19,918 nucleotides of DNA from Zygnema cylindricum (GCA_037447655.1 JBBHKE010002163.1:1-19918), one strand, 5' to 3'; counted from the stretch's first letter, positions 7,092 to 16,956 are shown. Numbers and translations: made by a program. Notes: generated by a model from the sequence alone, not told the origin.

Positions 7092-10000
7092 GTTGTAAGG
7101 AAGGGCTCTTTATAGGCCTGCAGTTTTTTGTGTAATTTGTTTTTAACTTCTTTCCAGGATGTACGAATTGTTGGACCCGTGTTTGTTTTACGGCGTATAA
7201 TATAGTTCAATATGAAACACTTTGAAGGTATTTTTTTTTGTTTGCTCTGTAGTAACTATCCTACAGCTTGTACAACACTCATGAGGCACTTTATGATGAT
7301 GCGGATTTGTTGCTATTAGTGTAAAGGAATCGTTGGCGTAAATGCGAAGTAAGAATGTATGCTACTAGTTTAGTGTAGGAAAATGTGGCAAATCGTAGTC
7401 CACTCGCTTAAATATTGATATCAACACTATTATTTTTGTTCATTAAAACTGTTATTATTTTCGTCCAATAAAACTGCCGATTGAATTATTGTATTAACAC
7501 AAATAAAACACTAATAGCGGGCAGTGCAGTATATTGAACATTTTTAGTCATGCATATGTGTCAATGCTCATTGTGGCTGTTGTTGATCCTTTGGGATTCA
7601 GGGAGAAGGCGACGAAGTGGGTTTGCCCCGATAGGTCCGTCCAGGCTCAAGTATCTCGGGCTCTTTTAGGGTTCGCCGAATGCGTTGCAACACAATTTCC
7701 AGTTGTTGAGAAGAATCAAGTTTGGCGGCAGAAGCTACAGGTATTCTGGTGATGGCTCTATGCAATGCATTTCAAGTGGTTTTGATAGTTAATATGGATA
7801 AATATGTGGTACTGATAGTTAATATTTCTGGCATGGTTTTGATAGTTATCTTGGATTAATAATGTGAAACGATTTTGTGATTTCGTGAAGCCATTGAGCA
7901 TTGATCAAATCATGAAGTTTCTGTGATGTTGTCAAATGTTGAAACGTTTTTAAGACATGATGAACGCCCAATGGGTACAAGAGGAAGTTCATATGTTTTG
8001 AGGCTGTGAGGATCTTGGAGACAGTTACAAGGTCATAGGTTTTGACCCTCTATTTTTTCACTGTGAAGTTGACACCAAGGGTTTTCTCTTATTTGCTTTC
8101 TAAATTGAAGCATGCTGTTTTTTTTTTTTGGCAACTTATCTGCATTTGTCGAAAGTCCCTTTTGTTTCACTTAGAAAAAACTGCTCTTTACTTGTACAAG
8201 CTCCCGTCTTCCAACGCCTGTCTTTGCATAGGGGATTATGCATTCTGTTGCTGGTTCTGATTTGTGAATGTAGTGTGTAAATAGATAATGTTCAAACACT
8301 CTCCAAATCCGTGAATTCTTAGAATGCCCATGCTCAGGCAGGGAGTGGAGATTCATTGTTAAACCATAGAAGGCCCTCATTGGGGAATTTTACGAGCCCT
8401 GTAACCAGTATACAGTACGGTTATTGGCGCAGTAATCATAGAGTTTGTTCAAACCATACTATTCATATGTATTCGCACAGAAAAGCGTACGTTTTTTTGA
8501 AAAACAAAGTTTTTCTGTATGTTTACTCTGACTACTGGCCAGTATTGTCTGTAATAGCGTACATATAATTACCTCGTTAGGCTCAATTATTGTAAATGAC
8601 GACTTTGGGGGCATCTTTGCTGCGGTTGTTGGTGGGACAGCTCCTTCTTGTCGAGGTAGGGGCAGCATTGGAAACTCTTTTGATATCTTCCTCTTCGACT
8701 GTACGAAGTAAGTCTTCCACAACCACCGAAGTACTTGCAGTCTCCGTTGGTAACCATTGGAGTCAGGCACCCATCCACCTACTTCCACCTCTTTCGACAC
8801 TCCTTGATGATGCAGGTATACCCAAACATACGGCAGTATTACTTTTAGGTTTATTGCATTTTTTGGCAGATCTGCTCATTATTTTGCAGACGCTGCGGAT
8901 ATTTTTCTTTGTTGTACACAATTGGTTCATTTCCTGATTAACTTATCTTCGACATCGATGTATGTATGACGAGATGGCTGTTGACATTAATAGATGCCAG
9001 GAATGTTTTGCTGACCATCACTTCTAATATTGCTTATGTTTTATGTCGGTTGTGGGTCCTTGGCTGTCCACAGATGAAGCTACTGCCAGAAGTGCTGGTA
9101 AGGCAATGGAGCATATGCTCCATAGGTTGCGAATATGGGAGAGGCCTTCAGATTTGGTTCAAGGATCACTTTGCAAGAAGGAAGCGAATTCTACAATGTG
9201 GTTGAATTTGGCTGAGTTGGATCCTTTGACGAGAATAGGACAGCAATTGCGAAAGCGTGGAGGAGGTGGAGGAACAGCTGGAGGTATAGCAGGAAGTACA
9301 ACAGCTGTCCTTTTAGGAGTTTTGGAAGGACTCTTGTTACGTTGGTCTGCAGCAAAACTTCAAATTGAGGGGGACTTCAGATGGTGGGAACTAGTGGTGG
9401 ACCTCTGTGAGAACAAAGAAGAAGAAATCGTAAAGGCTGCCTTGCAGTGTGCTGCCGCCATGGGTAAGTTTGATGTTGTATGATATTCGTCAAGTCTCAT
9501 GTGTGTTTGTACCATAGTTCAAATGTGCGAAACCAATTGGAAATGCTATGTGTGGTTACTTTGTAGTACAAGTGTATTATACCGCATAGTATGCATGGGG
9601 TGCGGGGTAACCACTTACCGAATGTTCTGCACATTTGAACTATGGTTTATACAATGTCAAGGTGAACAGCATCATACCTTTGTAGTTATGCGCAAAATGT
9701 TAAGTGGATGGAGCCGCTGTGTGCAGTTGGGCAGTGCCAGACAACCACTCATCTGGCCAACAAGGTTCCAGATCTATGGCGTGCAGTTTCAGTAAAACTT
9801 GGTATGGACCAACACGTTGCTGTGAAAGACGCCGCTCTGCAACTTCTCGCTTTGTTGCCGGTAAATGTCTCAATCTTTTTCATGCTTAGATTTGATAGGA
9901 AGGTAATATCTCCACTAACTACACCGCCCATTAGAGGGGGTGAATCGAATCATTAGCGTTAACACTTTTATTCTAATAGCTATGGGCAGTGTAGTGATGT

Positions 10001-13000
10001 AGGTGTCTTCCTTCGGGTAAAGCAGAGAGTAGTTGTTAATCAATGTCTGTTATTGATTCAAGCTTGCACTTATTATTCTTACACTAAAATCAAGGGTATG
10101 GTCTAGTAAATGTTATGTTTTTGTTCAGATAGTTCACTCATGATTGCTTATATGCATACTTTAGCTCTCACTAAAGGAATCCTGGAGACTTGAATTTCAT
10201 GTTGGATGTTGGGTTGAATTTCATGTTCACCTAGAGGGCACTGAGCTATTTCAAAAGCATCAGGTTTTTTTTCTTTTGGGCTACAAGAAACCTTGAATTT
10301 GATGTTCATAATGAATTTGGTGTTGTTTGTTGATATAATCAACGCTGTGGCCTAGGTGTTGCTTCGTCATAACTACGGGTTTTCCTGTGCAGTTTCAAGG
10401 AGAGTCAAGATTTTCCAAAAATAGACCTGCCTATGTGACATTTATTTCTGCATGAAATGCCTTCCTTAATCATTTACTTGTTAAATATTGGGTTCCCAAT
10501 TTCTGGCGTTGCCTGTTTTTTTAAATGAAGAACAGGTGTGTCATTGTAGCTTATTATCAGCAAATGACTGGTCATTGCACAAATTTATTCTTTGCGCTTC
10601 TTTTAGATAATCAATTATACCGTATCCAATAGATCCAATGAGACTTTTCAGTGTGGCCTAAGCTTTGACAAGAGCTTCTCGTTTTTCGAGGTTCTGTTGC
10701 TCCTGCATGAGTCTCTTGTCTTCCACAGGTCCTATCCTGATTGAATGTGCTGGGAAGTTTTTTTCCTTACTGTGTTATAATTTGCACGGTATCAGAATAT
10801 GGACAATCAATAAGCTTTTGCTGTAGATCTTTGTACGAGGTTGATAAAGTACAGAGTTAATAGCTATGATGTAAGAGAGCAATGGACGCATCATATAGTC
10901 AACTTGATCTGATGAGTTTGGGCAATCTTCCAGATATGATACGTGTTGCAATGAAATGTTTGCCAAAGTTTTTCTTACAAGTCACAAGGTTGTGAATTGC
11001 ATCAAGTACTAATATCGGGAACCAAGCAAAAGAAAGAATATCAGGAACTTGTGATCCTATTTTAAAACATAGCATGTCATTGCATTATTGTATCCAGGTC
11101 CCTTCTATGAAATTACTCCTGACTATGGCATGAGACGTCACTAATAGCTATTTTCCCAATTGTAGATATTCATTGCTATTTGCATTTAGTCGTAGTCACT
11201 TTTCTGATCACACATTTTTCTTTTTTTGTAGTGCATGTTAACACTTTTATGTGCATTCAGATGGCCCTAACGATACTTAATGTCTGGTCTTTGCAGACTG
11301 CTCCCAAATTTGAAGTTGTTTTTCAAAAAACCAAAGAGTGGGGCTCGATTGCCAAATCCTGCGTTAAAGCTTTGGTTACATTTCCTGAGCCTCCAGAAAA
11401 ACCAGACGCCTTGATACCTAGACACCTATTAACACAAGATTTATTGCGCCGAAATGCTTTGGGAGCGATTTGTGCTTTGCTTCGATGGCCTGGGGAACAT
11501 CATCAGTTTTTCCTAGAAATGAATTTGCTTGATGCTCTTGTGGACATCCTCAGAGGACAAACAGTAGGAGGAGGAAAAGAGGGAAAAGAGGGGCGGCAAA
11601 ATCCAAGGCTTCGTTTGCTGGCATGGGAAGCCATGGCTTGGATTGGAACTCATAGTGGCTCGAAATATAGGAGATCCCCTTCGAAAGGAGTCACAAACGC
11701 CAAGAATCGCGGAGTCTCAGACATGGCTTGGATTGAAAAGGTTGCTGCTTTGTTGTGGTGAGAGTTGGTCGAGAAGGGAAAGCACGTGCAGTTGCATGCT
11801 TCATTTGCTCCTATATTTGCAGTGATTCGAAGAGAAGGAGAGAGAGAGAGAGGGGGCAAAGGAAGGAGGGAGGGAGGGAGAGTGAGAGAGAGAGAGCGCA
11901 AGAGAAATTATGCTTGCTTGTCCATGATAGTGTAACTGTCCATGCTGCACTTAACCAGTTGTAATCACTTTTAAAAAAATGCTTTTGGCTTCTTATGATG
12001 GGAACTGGTGGAACCTGCATTTGTAAACATTCCCACTTTTAGCACAGGCTCAAACATTTGTTTGTTGTGAGCTTTGTGCTACGTGTGTCTCTCTGAAGAA
12101 ATCTGAGGGTACTCGGGTGCAGTGAAACTTTTTGCCGAGTATTTCATCGTTGTTCACCTACAGTCAACTTCTTGGAATTAGGATCAAATGTTGTTTCCAA
12201 GGAGGAGGCCTTATCTCTACTTCCACCTGGCCATGAAGCATCTCCACAGGAAGTCATGAACATCAGTAGGGCTACCTATGCCTTTATTGTGTCTCGAAAT
12301 GAGGCGTTAAGTGTTCAAACCAGAAAGGCCCTCGAGGTGACTTTACGTCCACACGTACTATTACACGGTAGTGGATGGATATCCTCACTTGTTAGACAAC
12401 TTTCAGCCCATAGGAGCAATAGTGGTAAAGGGACACCTGCAGATAAGGCCACCCATGTAGCCCTTCTTATGGCTGTTTCCGTTTTACTGTCCATACCCTC
12501 CTGTTCAATTGAACTAATAAATGCTGATATTGAGAAGGTATTGGTTTACACAATAAAGGATCAGGTCGGAGCTAGTAAAGGCAATCAAAGTGGCAGTTTT
12601 TCTGAAGACAGCGACGAGATGGAACTGTCAAAGCTTCTGAGGACAGATATTGGTATTACCTTTGATGAGGACAGTAGCGGAATTCAAGAGTATTTTGGGC
12701 GTCCTGTAGAAGATTGGGAAGGAGAAGATTCTGTCTTGTCTTCTGCTCTTCGGGCTTTGGTCGAACTGTTCCGCTCTCAGGCAGATAAGCTAAATTTGAA
12801 GGAAATTTCCCAGGAAACAAGCAAATGCACGATAGCTGGAGATCAAAACCGGAACATTGGGAATGGATTATTTTCTATCAGATCTCCCCTTAACATTCAA
12901 ACAAATCGAAAGGAAAGAGTTGAGCTTTTGCAGGATGCTGAGAATCTTCTTCTGGAACTCGCTAGAGATACCTTTGCTCCTGGTATACGCTGGAATGCTG

Positions 13001-15283
13001 TACAAGCTCAAGCTTTTTTAGGCAAATTTGGTTTTCCAGGCATAGTTGGTGAATGTATTCAGTCAGTCTTTAATGATCCAGTTAGGGCAGATGTGGTATT
13101 TCAATTCAATACAGGAGAACGCCTTTATGTTCATCTTCCCATTTTGGCTTCCCGCAGTCCCAGTCTCCTTTCTGCCTTTGTTTCTAAAGGCAGTCAGACA
13201 GCCCCTAAAGCAGGTACACCACTGAATGATAAAGATAACGCAAGCACCAAAGATAAGGAATTTAGTAGAGACTGGAAAGGAACTAAAGAAGGACAAAGTA
13301 GTCCTCTACTTGCCCATGTATCTGCACGTTTCAACTATAATGTTTTTCGATCTGTTTTGGAGTTTGTCTATGCCGGCTTTACAGTTGTACCAAACGGGGA
13401 TATTACAGATGTTGCTATATTGGCACGAAAGTGTGGCCTACAGCTTCTTACTAAGCTGCTTCAAAAGGAGAGGCCTGAATGGGGAGCGAGTGTTGCTCCT
13501 TGTGACTTATCTGGAGCTCTTTCACCTGCAGGCTGGCCTTTCAGGTACAGCTTCTCCTTTCTACTGCACTGGAAAACCTGAAAAACCTCTAAACTTTGTC
13601 ACAGTTATGTCTTCTAATAAGTGCTCTTGTGGTGTCTTTTGTTTGGTCTTTCTTTAGTCTAAGAGTCACAAGGTGGTGGCTTGCTTTAAGGTCGTTGTTG
13701 TTATCACAAAAAGTCTCTTTTGAAAAACAGTTAGAGCTTCCTTTTTTTAAATTGAGGCATTTGTCGAATAGCAATTTGGGCGAAACAGATTGCATTTTAA
13801 ATCGCCTCGACTTTGAGATGATGAAAATTTACCGCTAATTGCAAAAGTGACGTTGGCATGAACGGAAATTATGTATGTTTTGCTCACACGTGTAAAAAAC
13901 ATTGTTTTTCAGAGATGCAGTGCTTTATACAGGGGAGGAGAATGTTATTCGGTCAATTGAAGAGGGAGAAAAATCTAATTGTACTTTTCTTGGCCCACAT
14001 GTGCATGTGCACAAAGTGGTTCTTGAAGCCCGTTGTGAATATTTGGCGGCACTATTTCGCTCAGGCATGCGTGACAGGTAAATACAGACGTTAAAACTGA
14101 TAACCGCAGAAACCAGGTTGATAATGGGTAGTGATGCGTATTTGTTTTGTTTTTCTCTTAATATTTTTTCATTTGCTACAGGTTAGTAGCGTAGCGCCAA
14201 AATTTTAGCAGTATATTGTGCTTTACCTGTTTAAGAGTCACTAAGCGCAGCGCTACGCTAAGTATTAGTATGTATAGTACAGTTTGTGTATGTACTATTG
14301 TACTATGTATTACAGATCTAAGACTTACAGTAAGAATGATTAGGTACTGCATACGGTATCATCAATGAAATGATATAAATCTAAAAGTACAGTATCTAAT
14401 GAACTATTGAACTCATAATTCCTTGACCGTTTTTAAGGGCAAGAGCTTCTTGATCTCTTATGTTTTTGACTTTTCAGCGTCCACCCTTCATCCATGGAAA
14501 GGAATGGTCTTTGGGATGAAATTGGTTCACGCATCCTATACTTTATCACATGAATATTCTTGTTAAATCTTCTGTATTGTAGAAGGATAAAGCATGTTCA
14601 GGTTAACTGTTGGTTAAACTTTTAAAAATGGTATTTTCCATGCCATTGAAATCGTCCACTGTATTATCCTTGAAAAGTGCCAGATGTTTGTGTTTGTGTT
14701 GTCCAGTAGTTATTAGTATCATGTATTGATGTGTGTTTGTGTTGTCCGTTCATAACTTCAATAACGGTTTTATCTTTATATTTGTAAGCTACTAGAATTA
14801 TGTGCTAATCTGCTGTTTTTTTGGCGCTGTGGCAGTGTTTCTGGACTGGTCTACGTGCCTGAAGTTACTATTGTTGCTGTTACGGGACTGGTCCGTTTCT
14901 TTTACACCGGCCGACTCTCATTCGAGCGTTTCAGACAGGCCTGCGACTCAGAGTCCCACGACAAATTAGAGGAAGAAGAAATGTTTTCTAATGTGACACA
15001 CTTTTCTGCGGCGATGCAGCTCGCTCAATTGGCCGAGTCGTGGATGATGCTCAATTTGCAACAATATTGCTGGGAATTTGTTCTAAAAAGGTTGAAATTT
15101 AGCAATGCTTTACATGTATTACAAGAAGGATCTCGATGGAGGCAGTGGGGACCGGTAGAGGCGGCAGTAGAGTGTGTTGCTCCGGCTTATTTGGAGCTTA
15201 GGGATCGAGAAGAGCTCGATTGTCTCAGTGACGAGCTTCGAGCAGCGATTCGGGAAGCACATGTGAAGCTTCTGACAAAGTGA
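6934..15283 (+). CDS. ARM-like and double BTB/POZ domain protein (At1g04390-type), nine coding exons
   Basis: Best model: exons 6934-7091 (or 7094), 7602-7740, 8641-8815, 9074-9463, 9727-9860, 11297-11757, 12123-13544, 13913-14077 and 14836-15283. The frame stays open throughout, giving about 1,163 residues, somewhat longer than I recall for plant relatives. Exons 1-7 encode a Leu/Ala-rich helical region of ARM/HEAT character. BTB 1 (about residues 803-945) carries RADVVFQFNTGERLYVHLPI. BTB 2 (about 978-1060) carries FLGPHVHVHKVVLEARCEYL, and a helical, BACK-like tail follows. Tandem BTB domains after ARM-like repeats are the hallmark of the plant At1g04390 group, whose likely role as an adaptor, perhaps for Cullin-3 ubiquitin ligases, is inferred. 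Uncertain points are the exon 5, 6 and 7 acceptors. All introns are GT-AG. Confidence 0.8.
7298..7529. mobile_element. Degenerate CTACACCG-family TIR element in intron 1
   Basis: GCTATTAGT (7312-7320) near the left is mirrored by ACTAATAGC (7510-7518) near the right, followed by GGGCAGTGCAG, a variant of the family end GGGCAGTGTAG also seen at 9984-9994. The left outer end is worn (GATGCGGATTTGTT). The interior is AT-rich with three AATAAAAC-like repeats. Confidence 0.5.
7602..7740 (+). CDS. BTB gene exon 2
   Basis: After the acceptor TTTGGGATTCAG the exon reads EKATKWVCPDRSVQAQVSRA and continues LLGFAECVATQFPVVEKN. The KW.C.D pattern followed by a helix resembles the N-terminal conserved block I recall in plant homologues. 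Donor is CTACAG/GTATTC; it enters with one base and exits in phase 0. Confidence 0.75.
7781..7854 (+). repeat. Degenerate tandem repeat in intron 2
   Basis: Three units with the core TGATAGTTAATAT (third unit TGATAGTTATCTT) occur at about 7783, 7813 and 7840, giving a period near 30 bases. The remainder of intron 2 (7741-8640) shows nothing else that I can name. Confidence 0.6.
8641..8815 (+). CDS. BTB gene exon 3
   Basis: This is the first AG that avoids an in-frame stop (TAA at 8593-8595) and preserves phase 0. The peptide (LLLVEVGAALETLLISSSST ... LLPPLSTLLDDA) is a pair of amphipathic helices with a polar linker, as expected of ARM/HEAT repeats. The acceptor GTTGGTGGGACAG has a poor pyrimidine tract, so the exact left edge is less sure. 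Donor: GATGCAG/GTATAC. Confidence 0.65.
9074..9463 (+). CDS. BTB gene exon 4
   Basis: The acceptor GGCTGTCCACAG joins to exon 3 as a split GAT codon (D-EATARSAGKAMEHMLHRLR). The exon encodes helical repeats, a glycine-rich loop (RKRGGGGGTAGGIAG) and then GVLEGLLLRWSAAKLQIEGD and KEEEIVKAALQCAAAM. The donor ATGG/GTAAGT is close to consensus. This is one of the most secure exons of the model. Confidence 0.85.
9513..9644. mobile_element. hAT-like MITE in intron 4
   Basis: The ends CATAGTTCAAATGTGC (9513-9528) and GCACATTTGAACTATG (9629-9644) are exact reverse complements. The flanking octamers GTTTGTAC (9505-9512) and GTTTATAC (9645-9652) differ at one base, which fits the 8-bp target duplication of hAT elements. 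Length is 132 bp with no coding content. Its termini share CATAGTTCAAA with the longer elements at 17547 and 19555. Confidence 0.85.
9727..9860 (+). CDS. BTB gene exon 5 (two in-frame acceptors possible)
   Basis: With the acceptor CTGTGTGCAG (ending 9726) the exon joins in frame and reads VGQCQTTTHLANKVPDLWRA and on to KDAALQLLALLP. A second acceptor, AAGGTGAACAG (ending 9669), also keeps the frame and would add 19 residues (SYLCSYAQNVKWMEPLCA region). Neither has a strong pyrimidine tract. Donor TTGCCG/GTAAAT is shared. The insertion at 9513-9644 lies just upstream and may have weakened the original acceptor context. Confidence 0.7.
9919..9994. mobile_element. Minimal CTACACCG-end TIR element in intron 5
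   Basis: CTACACCGCCCATTAG at the left and CTAATAGCTATGGGCAGTGT (9973-9992) at the right are inverted copies around a ~35-bp centre, total 76 bp. It is the shortest member of the family here. Apart from short repeats of GAATTTCATGTT/GAATTTGATGTT (10193-10315), the remaining 1.2 kb of intron 5 shows no structure I can support. Confidence 0.65.
11297..11757 (+). CDS. BTB gene exon 6 (two in-frame acceptors possible)
   Basis: Acceptor GTCTTTGCAG ends at 11296; a second one, GTGCATTCAG ending at 11260, keeps the frame and would add 12 residues. The exon encodes KFEVVFQKTKEWGSIAKSCV, a Pro-rich turn (FPEPPEKP), and helical repeats such as LLRRNALGAICALLRWPGEH and LRLLAWEAMAWIGTH. The donor TTGTTGTG/GTGAGA is preferred because the uninterrupted frame hits TGA at 11759-11761. 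Beyond that TGA the same frame stays open (ELVEKGKHVQLHASFAPIF), which is odd. Confidence 0.75.
11830..11905 (+). repeat. GA/GGGA-rich tract in intron 6
   Basis: A run of GAGAGAGA interspersed with GGAGGGAGGGAGG lies between exons 6 and 7. It creates spurious Arg/Glu-rich frames and is the reason I do not accept a coding exon in this stretch. Confidence 0.85.
12123..13544 (+). CDS. BTB gene exon 7: helical region and BTB/POZ domain 1
   Basis: The start at 12123 (acceptor ACTCGGGTGCAG) is the one that restores frame with the exon 6 donor; a better-looking acceptor, GTTGTTCACCTACAG ending at 12163, is out of phase with that donor. The secure coding part runs from about 12172. It encodes helices (EALSVQTRKALEVTLRPHVL), an acidic linker (SEDSDEMELSKLLRTD), a further helical block, and then BTB 1: RADVVFQFNTGERLYVHLPI LASRSP..., split by a polar insert of about 45 residues before FRSVLEFVYAGFTVVPNG. 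The F.SVLEFVYAG motif is the classic BTB beta/helix signature. The donor TTTCAG/GTACAG leaves two bases. Confidence 0.85.
13913..14077 (+). CDS. BTB gene exon 8: start of BTB/POZ domain 2
   Basis: Acceptor ATTGTTTTTCAG joins as a split AGA codon to exon 7. The peptide runs DAVLYTGEENVIRSIEEGEK and FLGPHVHVHKVVLEARCEYL and ends AALFRSGMRD. The H.H..VL.AR..Y..ALF.SGM string is the best BTB match in the window. Donor GACAG/GTAAAT keeps phase 2. Confidence 0.9.
14187..14260. repeat. Small foldback in intron 8
   Basis: TAGCGTAGCGC (14187-14197) and GCGCTACGCTA (14250-14260) form exact 11-bp inverted arms around a 52-base loop. It may be a remnant TIR element, but no target duplication is evident. 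The rest of intron 8 (14078-14835) appears unstructured. Confidence 0.6.
14836..15283 (+). CDS. BTB gene exon 9: end of BTB domain 2, helical C-terminus and stop
   Basis: Acceptor GCTGTGGCAG joins as AG+T (Ser) to exon 8. The exon completes BTB 2 (VTGLVRFFYTGRLSFERF) and then has an acidic loop (ESHDKLEEEEMFSN). BTB/BACK-like helices follow (FSAAMQLAQLAESWMMLNLQ, QYCWEFVLKRLKFSNALHVL). The frame ends in LRAAIREAHVKLLTK and TGA at 15281-15283. The length and the final helices suggest a complete C-terminus. Confidence 0.9.
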
Positions 15284-15380
15284 ATGGGATATGGGTGAAA
15301 AAACGTGTAAACAGCTATTTTGAGTAATAGAAGAATCTCTTTTTTGTTTGACGGTTGAGTGCTCTGCAATTAGAGGAACT

Positions 15381-15429
15381 TCCCTCTCCCTCTCCCTCTC
15401 CTCCTCCCTCTCCCTCTCCCTCTCTCCCT
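15381..15429 (+). repeat. CCCTCT microsatellite in the 3' flank
   Basis: Almost 50 bases of TCCCTC units, interrupted once by CTCCTCC. In the transcript it would be complementary in character to the purine tracts at 5996-6232 and 11830-11905. Confidence 0.9.
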
Positions 15430-15434
15430 AGCTG

Positions 15435-15574
15435 TTCAGTCAAATGTTTGAAGCACTTGGGAAATCCTAACTGAGGTTACTCCGTACTATACGTTTACTA
15501 TACCGTTCAGTACATGTGTGGTATAAGGATACCGCATATAGTGTTTCCAGTTGTTTTCACACATTTGAACTCTG
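15435..15574 (-). mobile_element. Degenerate hAT-like MITE, relative of the intron 4 element
   Basis: Read on the minus strand from 15574 it starts CAGAGTTCAAATGTGTGAAA followed by ACAACTGGAAACACTATATG. This tracks the intron 4 element (CATAGTTCAAATGTGCGAAA, CCAATTGGAAATGCTATGTG) base for base with few changes. The other end (TTCAGTCAAATGTTTGAAGC, from 15435) is a worn inverted end. No clean target duplication remains. Confidence 0.6.
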
Positions 15575-15630
15575 GTCAGGAACTTAGGTTCCAGGGTCTA
15601 CTTAGCTCATGTTTGACTTAGACTGACTTT

Positions 15631-15717
15631 TTGTATGTTTCTATGTTTATGTTTTTTTGTTGTATGTCTCTATGTTTTTGTTTTTTAGTCGTATGTCTCT
15701 ATGTTTTTATTTTTCTG
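15631..15717 (+). repeat. Three 29-bp tandem repeats
   Basis: Units at 15631-15659, 15660-15688 and 15689-15717 share TGTATGTCTCTATGTTT-like sequence followed by a T-rich tail, with two to five changes between units. They lie downstream of the BTB gene and have no coding meaning that I can see. Confidence 0.8.
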
Positions 15718-16679
15718 TTGCTCTGTTGATTCTTCTTTTGGTGGAGAAGGAAGAATGTAGGATTGCAATTGTGCTATTTTTTCTTTAGTTTTGTCACATA
15801 ACTTACAGCATGAGGATCCCACGGTTTTAATTTTTGAGGTAGGTGACCTTTGAGGAATGTATAATGAATAACCTCTTGATGTGTAAATGAAAGCCGGCAA
15901 AGCTGGAAGACCGTTGTTGTTTTCTTATTTAAATATTGTATTCTGGAGTCGTATTGAATCCTATTGAGAAAGAAGAAGCTTTGTATTGAATATACTCAAC
16001 ATAGAGAAAATTAGAGAACATATATTATATTTTACGATGGTTCATATCGATTTTCTTTTGAAATAACTGTAAAAACACCTGTAAGGGGTAAAGTACTCAC
16101 CTTGTGGTAGATTGAAAACTTTGTCGAAGTTGACAAAGAAAAAGATGTGATATGGCATCTGATACGGTATTTGATGTGCCACAAACAGATTTGTATGTCT
16201 GAACGAGATTTATTGCAAGACCAGTTATATTTACTCAATGAATGGATGTGTCCATACTGTATGTGTCCATTGTGGGCTCATGTGGGACTCATGCTTTCTT
16301 GACGATTACCGTTAAACATTTCGCAGTTGCAATTGCGATACCTACGATAATGAGTATGTGCATATTGTTTGTAGGGAGATGAAGGTTAACTACTTCATCC
16401 AGTGCTTTGCAATCATGTGGTTTAAGAACATGCACGACTTGGCGAATCATTCATTTAAGTTTTTCTAGTGCACTTGGCGTACGGCTACTTGCTCACTTTT
16501 ATGAACAAGAAACCTTTAGGTTACTGCTAACAAGCCTTTGTCCCCAAGCTACAGTACTGTTCCATCCAGGCCTAAAAGTCTGGGCTACGTTCATCAGTTT
16601 TCAACCTGAGCTAATCATTGATCGGCTTTGACTTTGACTTTGACGGACCAACGCAGAATGTCTACACTCTTCAAAACCT
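15718..16679. other. Intergenic stretch without recognisable features
   Basis: Nearly 1 kb with AT-rich, non-coding texture. Small local repeats occur (GTATTGAAT at 15949 and 15981; ATGTGTCCAT at 16246 and 16261; CTTTGA three times at 16625-16641). No open frame shows family similarity or credible splice structure. Confidence 0.4.
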
Positions 16680-16714
16680 GACAGTTCGTGGTTTCTAACC
16701 ACTACAGAACTGTC
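16680..16714. repeat. Two-step hairpin
   Basis: GACAGTTC (16680-16687) pairs with GAACTGTC (16707-16714), and inside it GTGGTT (16688-16693) pairs with AACCAC (16697-16702) around TCT, leaving a 4-base bulge TACA. It ends just before a CTACACCG-end element and could be a rho-independent-like fold only by shape; in this genomic setting it is more probably repeat debris. Confidence 0.7.
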
Positions 16715-16720
16715 ACTACA

Positions 16721-16885
16721 GTACACCGTGTATCCCTATTAGAGTTAATGTTTTTTTGCCGCTTAAAACATCTTTTCTCCGTACACACTTGTCGGACAAG
16801 TGTGTACGGAGCACAAGTGTGTACGGAGAAAAGATGTGTTAAGCAATGAAAAATATGTGAACGCTAACAGCGATGCACGGTGTAG
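16721..16885. mobile_element. CTACACCG-end foldback element with a duplicated arm
   Basis: The ends GTACACCGTGTATCCCTATT and GCGATGCACGGTGTAG (16870-16885) are inverted. The core arm ACATCTTTTCTCCGTACACA, continued by CTTGT (16768-16792), is exactly complementary to 16813-16837. Between them an additional partial arm ACAAGTGTGTACGGAG (16796-16811) is inserted, so the inner sequence can pair in two registers. It shares the CTTAAAACATCTTTTCTCCRTACACA block with the elements at 17126 and 19508. Confidence 0.8.
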
Positions 16886-16956
16886 AGTATGAGTTTCGAA
16901 CAAGCCTCCATACAAGTGTGGGACCTTCGGCAACTCGCGGGATCGGGTATGCGAAA

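Larger units (their letters stand above)
15284..15630 (+). other. 3' UTR and flank of the BTB gene
   Basis: This follows the stop codon directly. It holds a pyrimidine-rich simple repeat of CCCTCT units (15381-15429) and a degenerate hAT-like element (15435-15574). I see no clear AATAAA polyadenylation signal, so the transcript end cannot be placed. Confidence 0.5.

Noticed and set aside
11755-11964. Possible extra exon between exons 6 and 7 using the acceptor CTCCTATATTTGCAG
   Set aside because: The acceptor looks good, but the resulting peptide is dominated by the GA tract and the implied intron would be about 64 bases, much shorter than all others.
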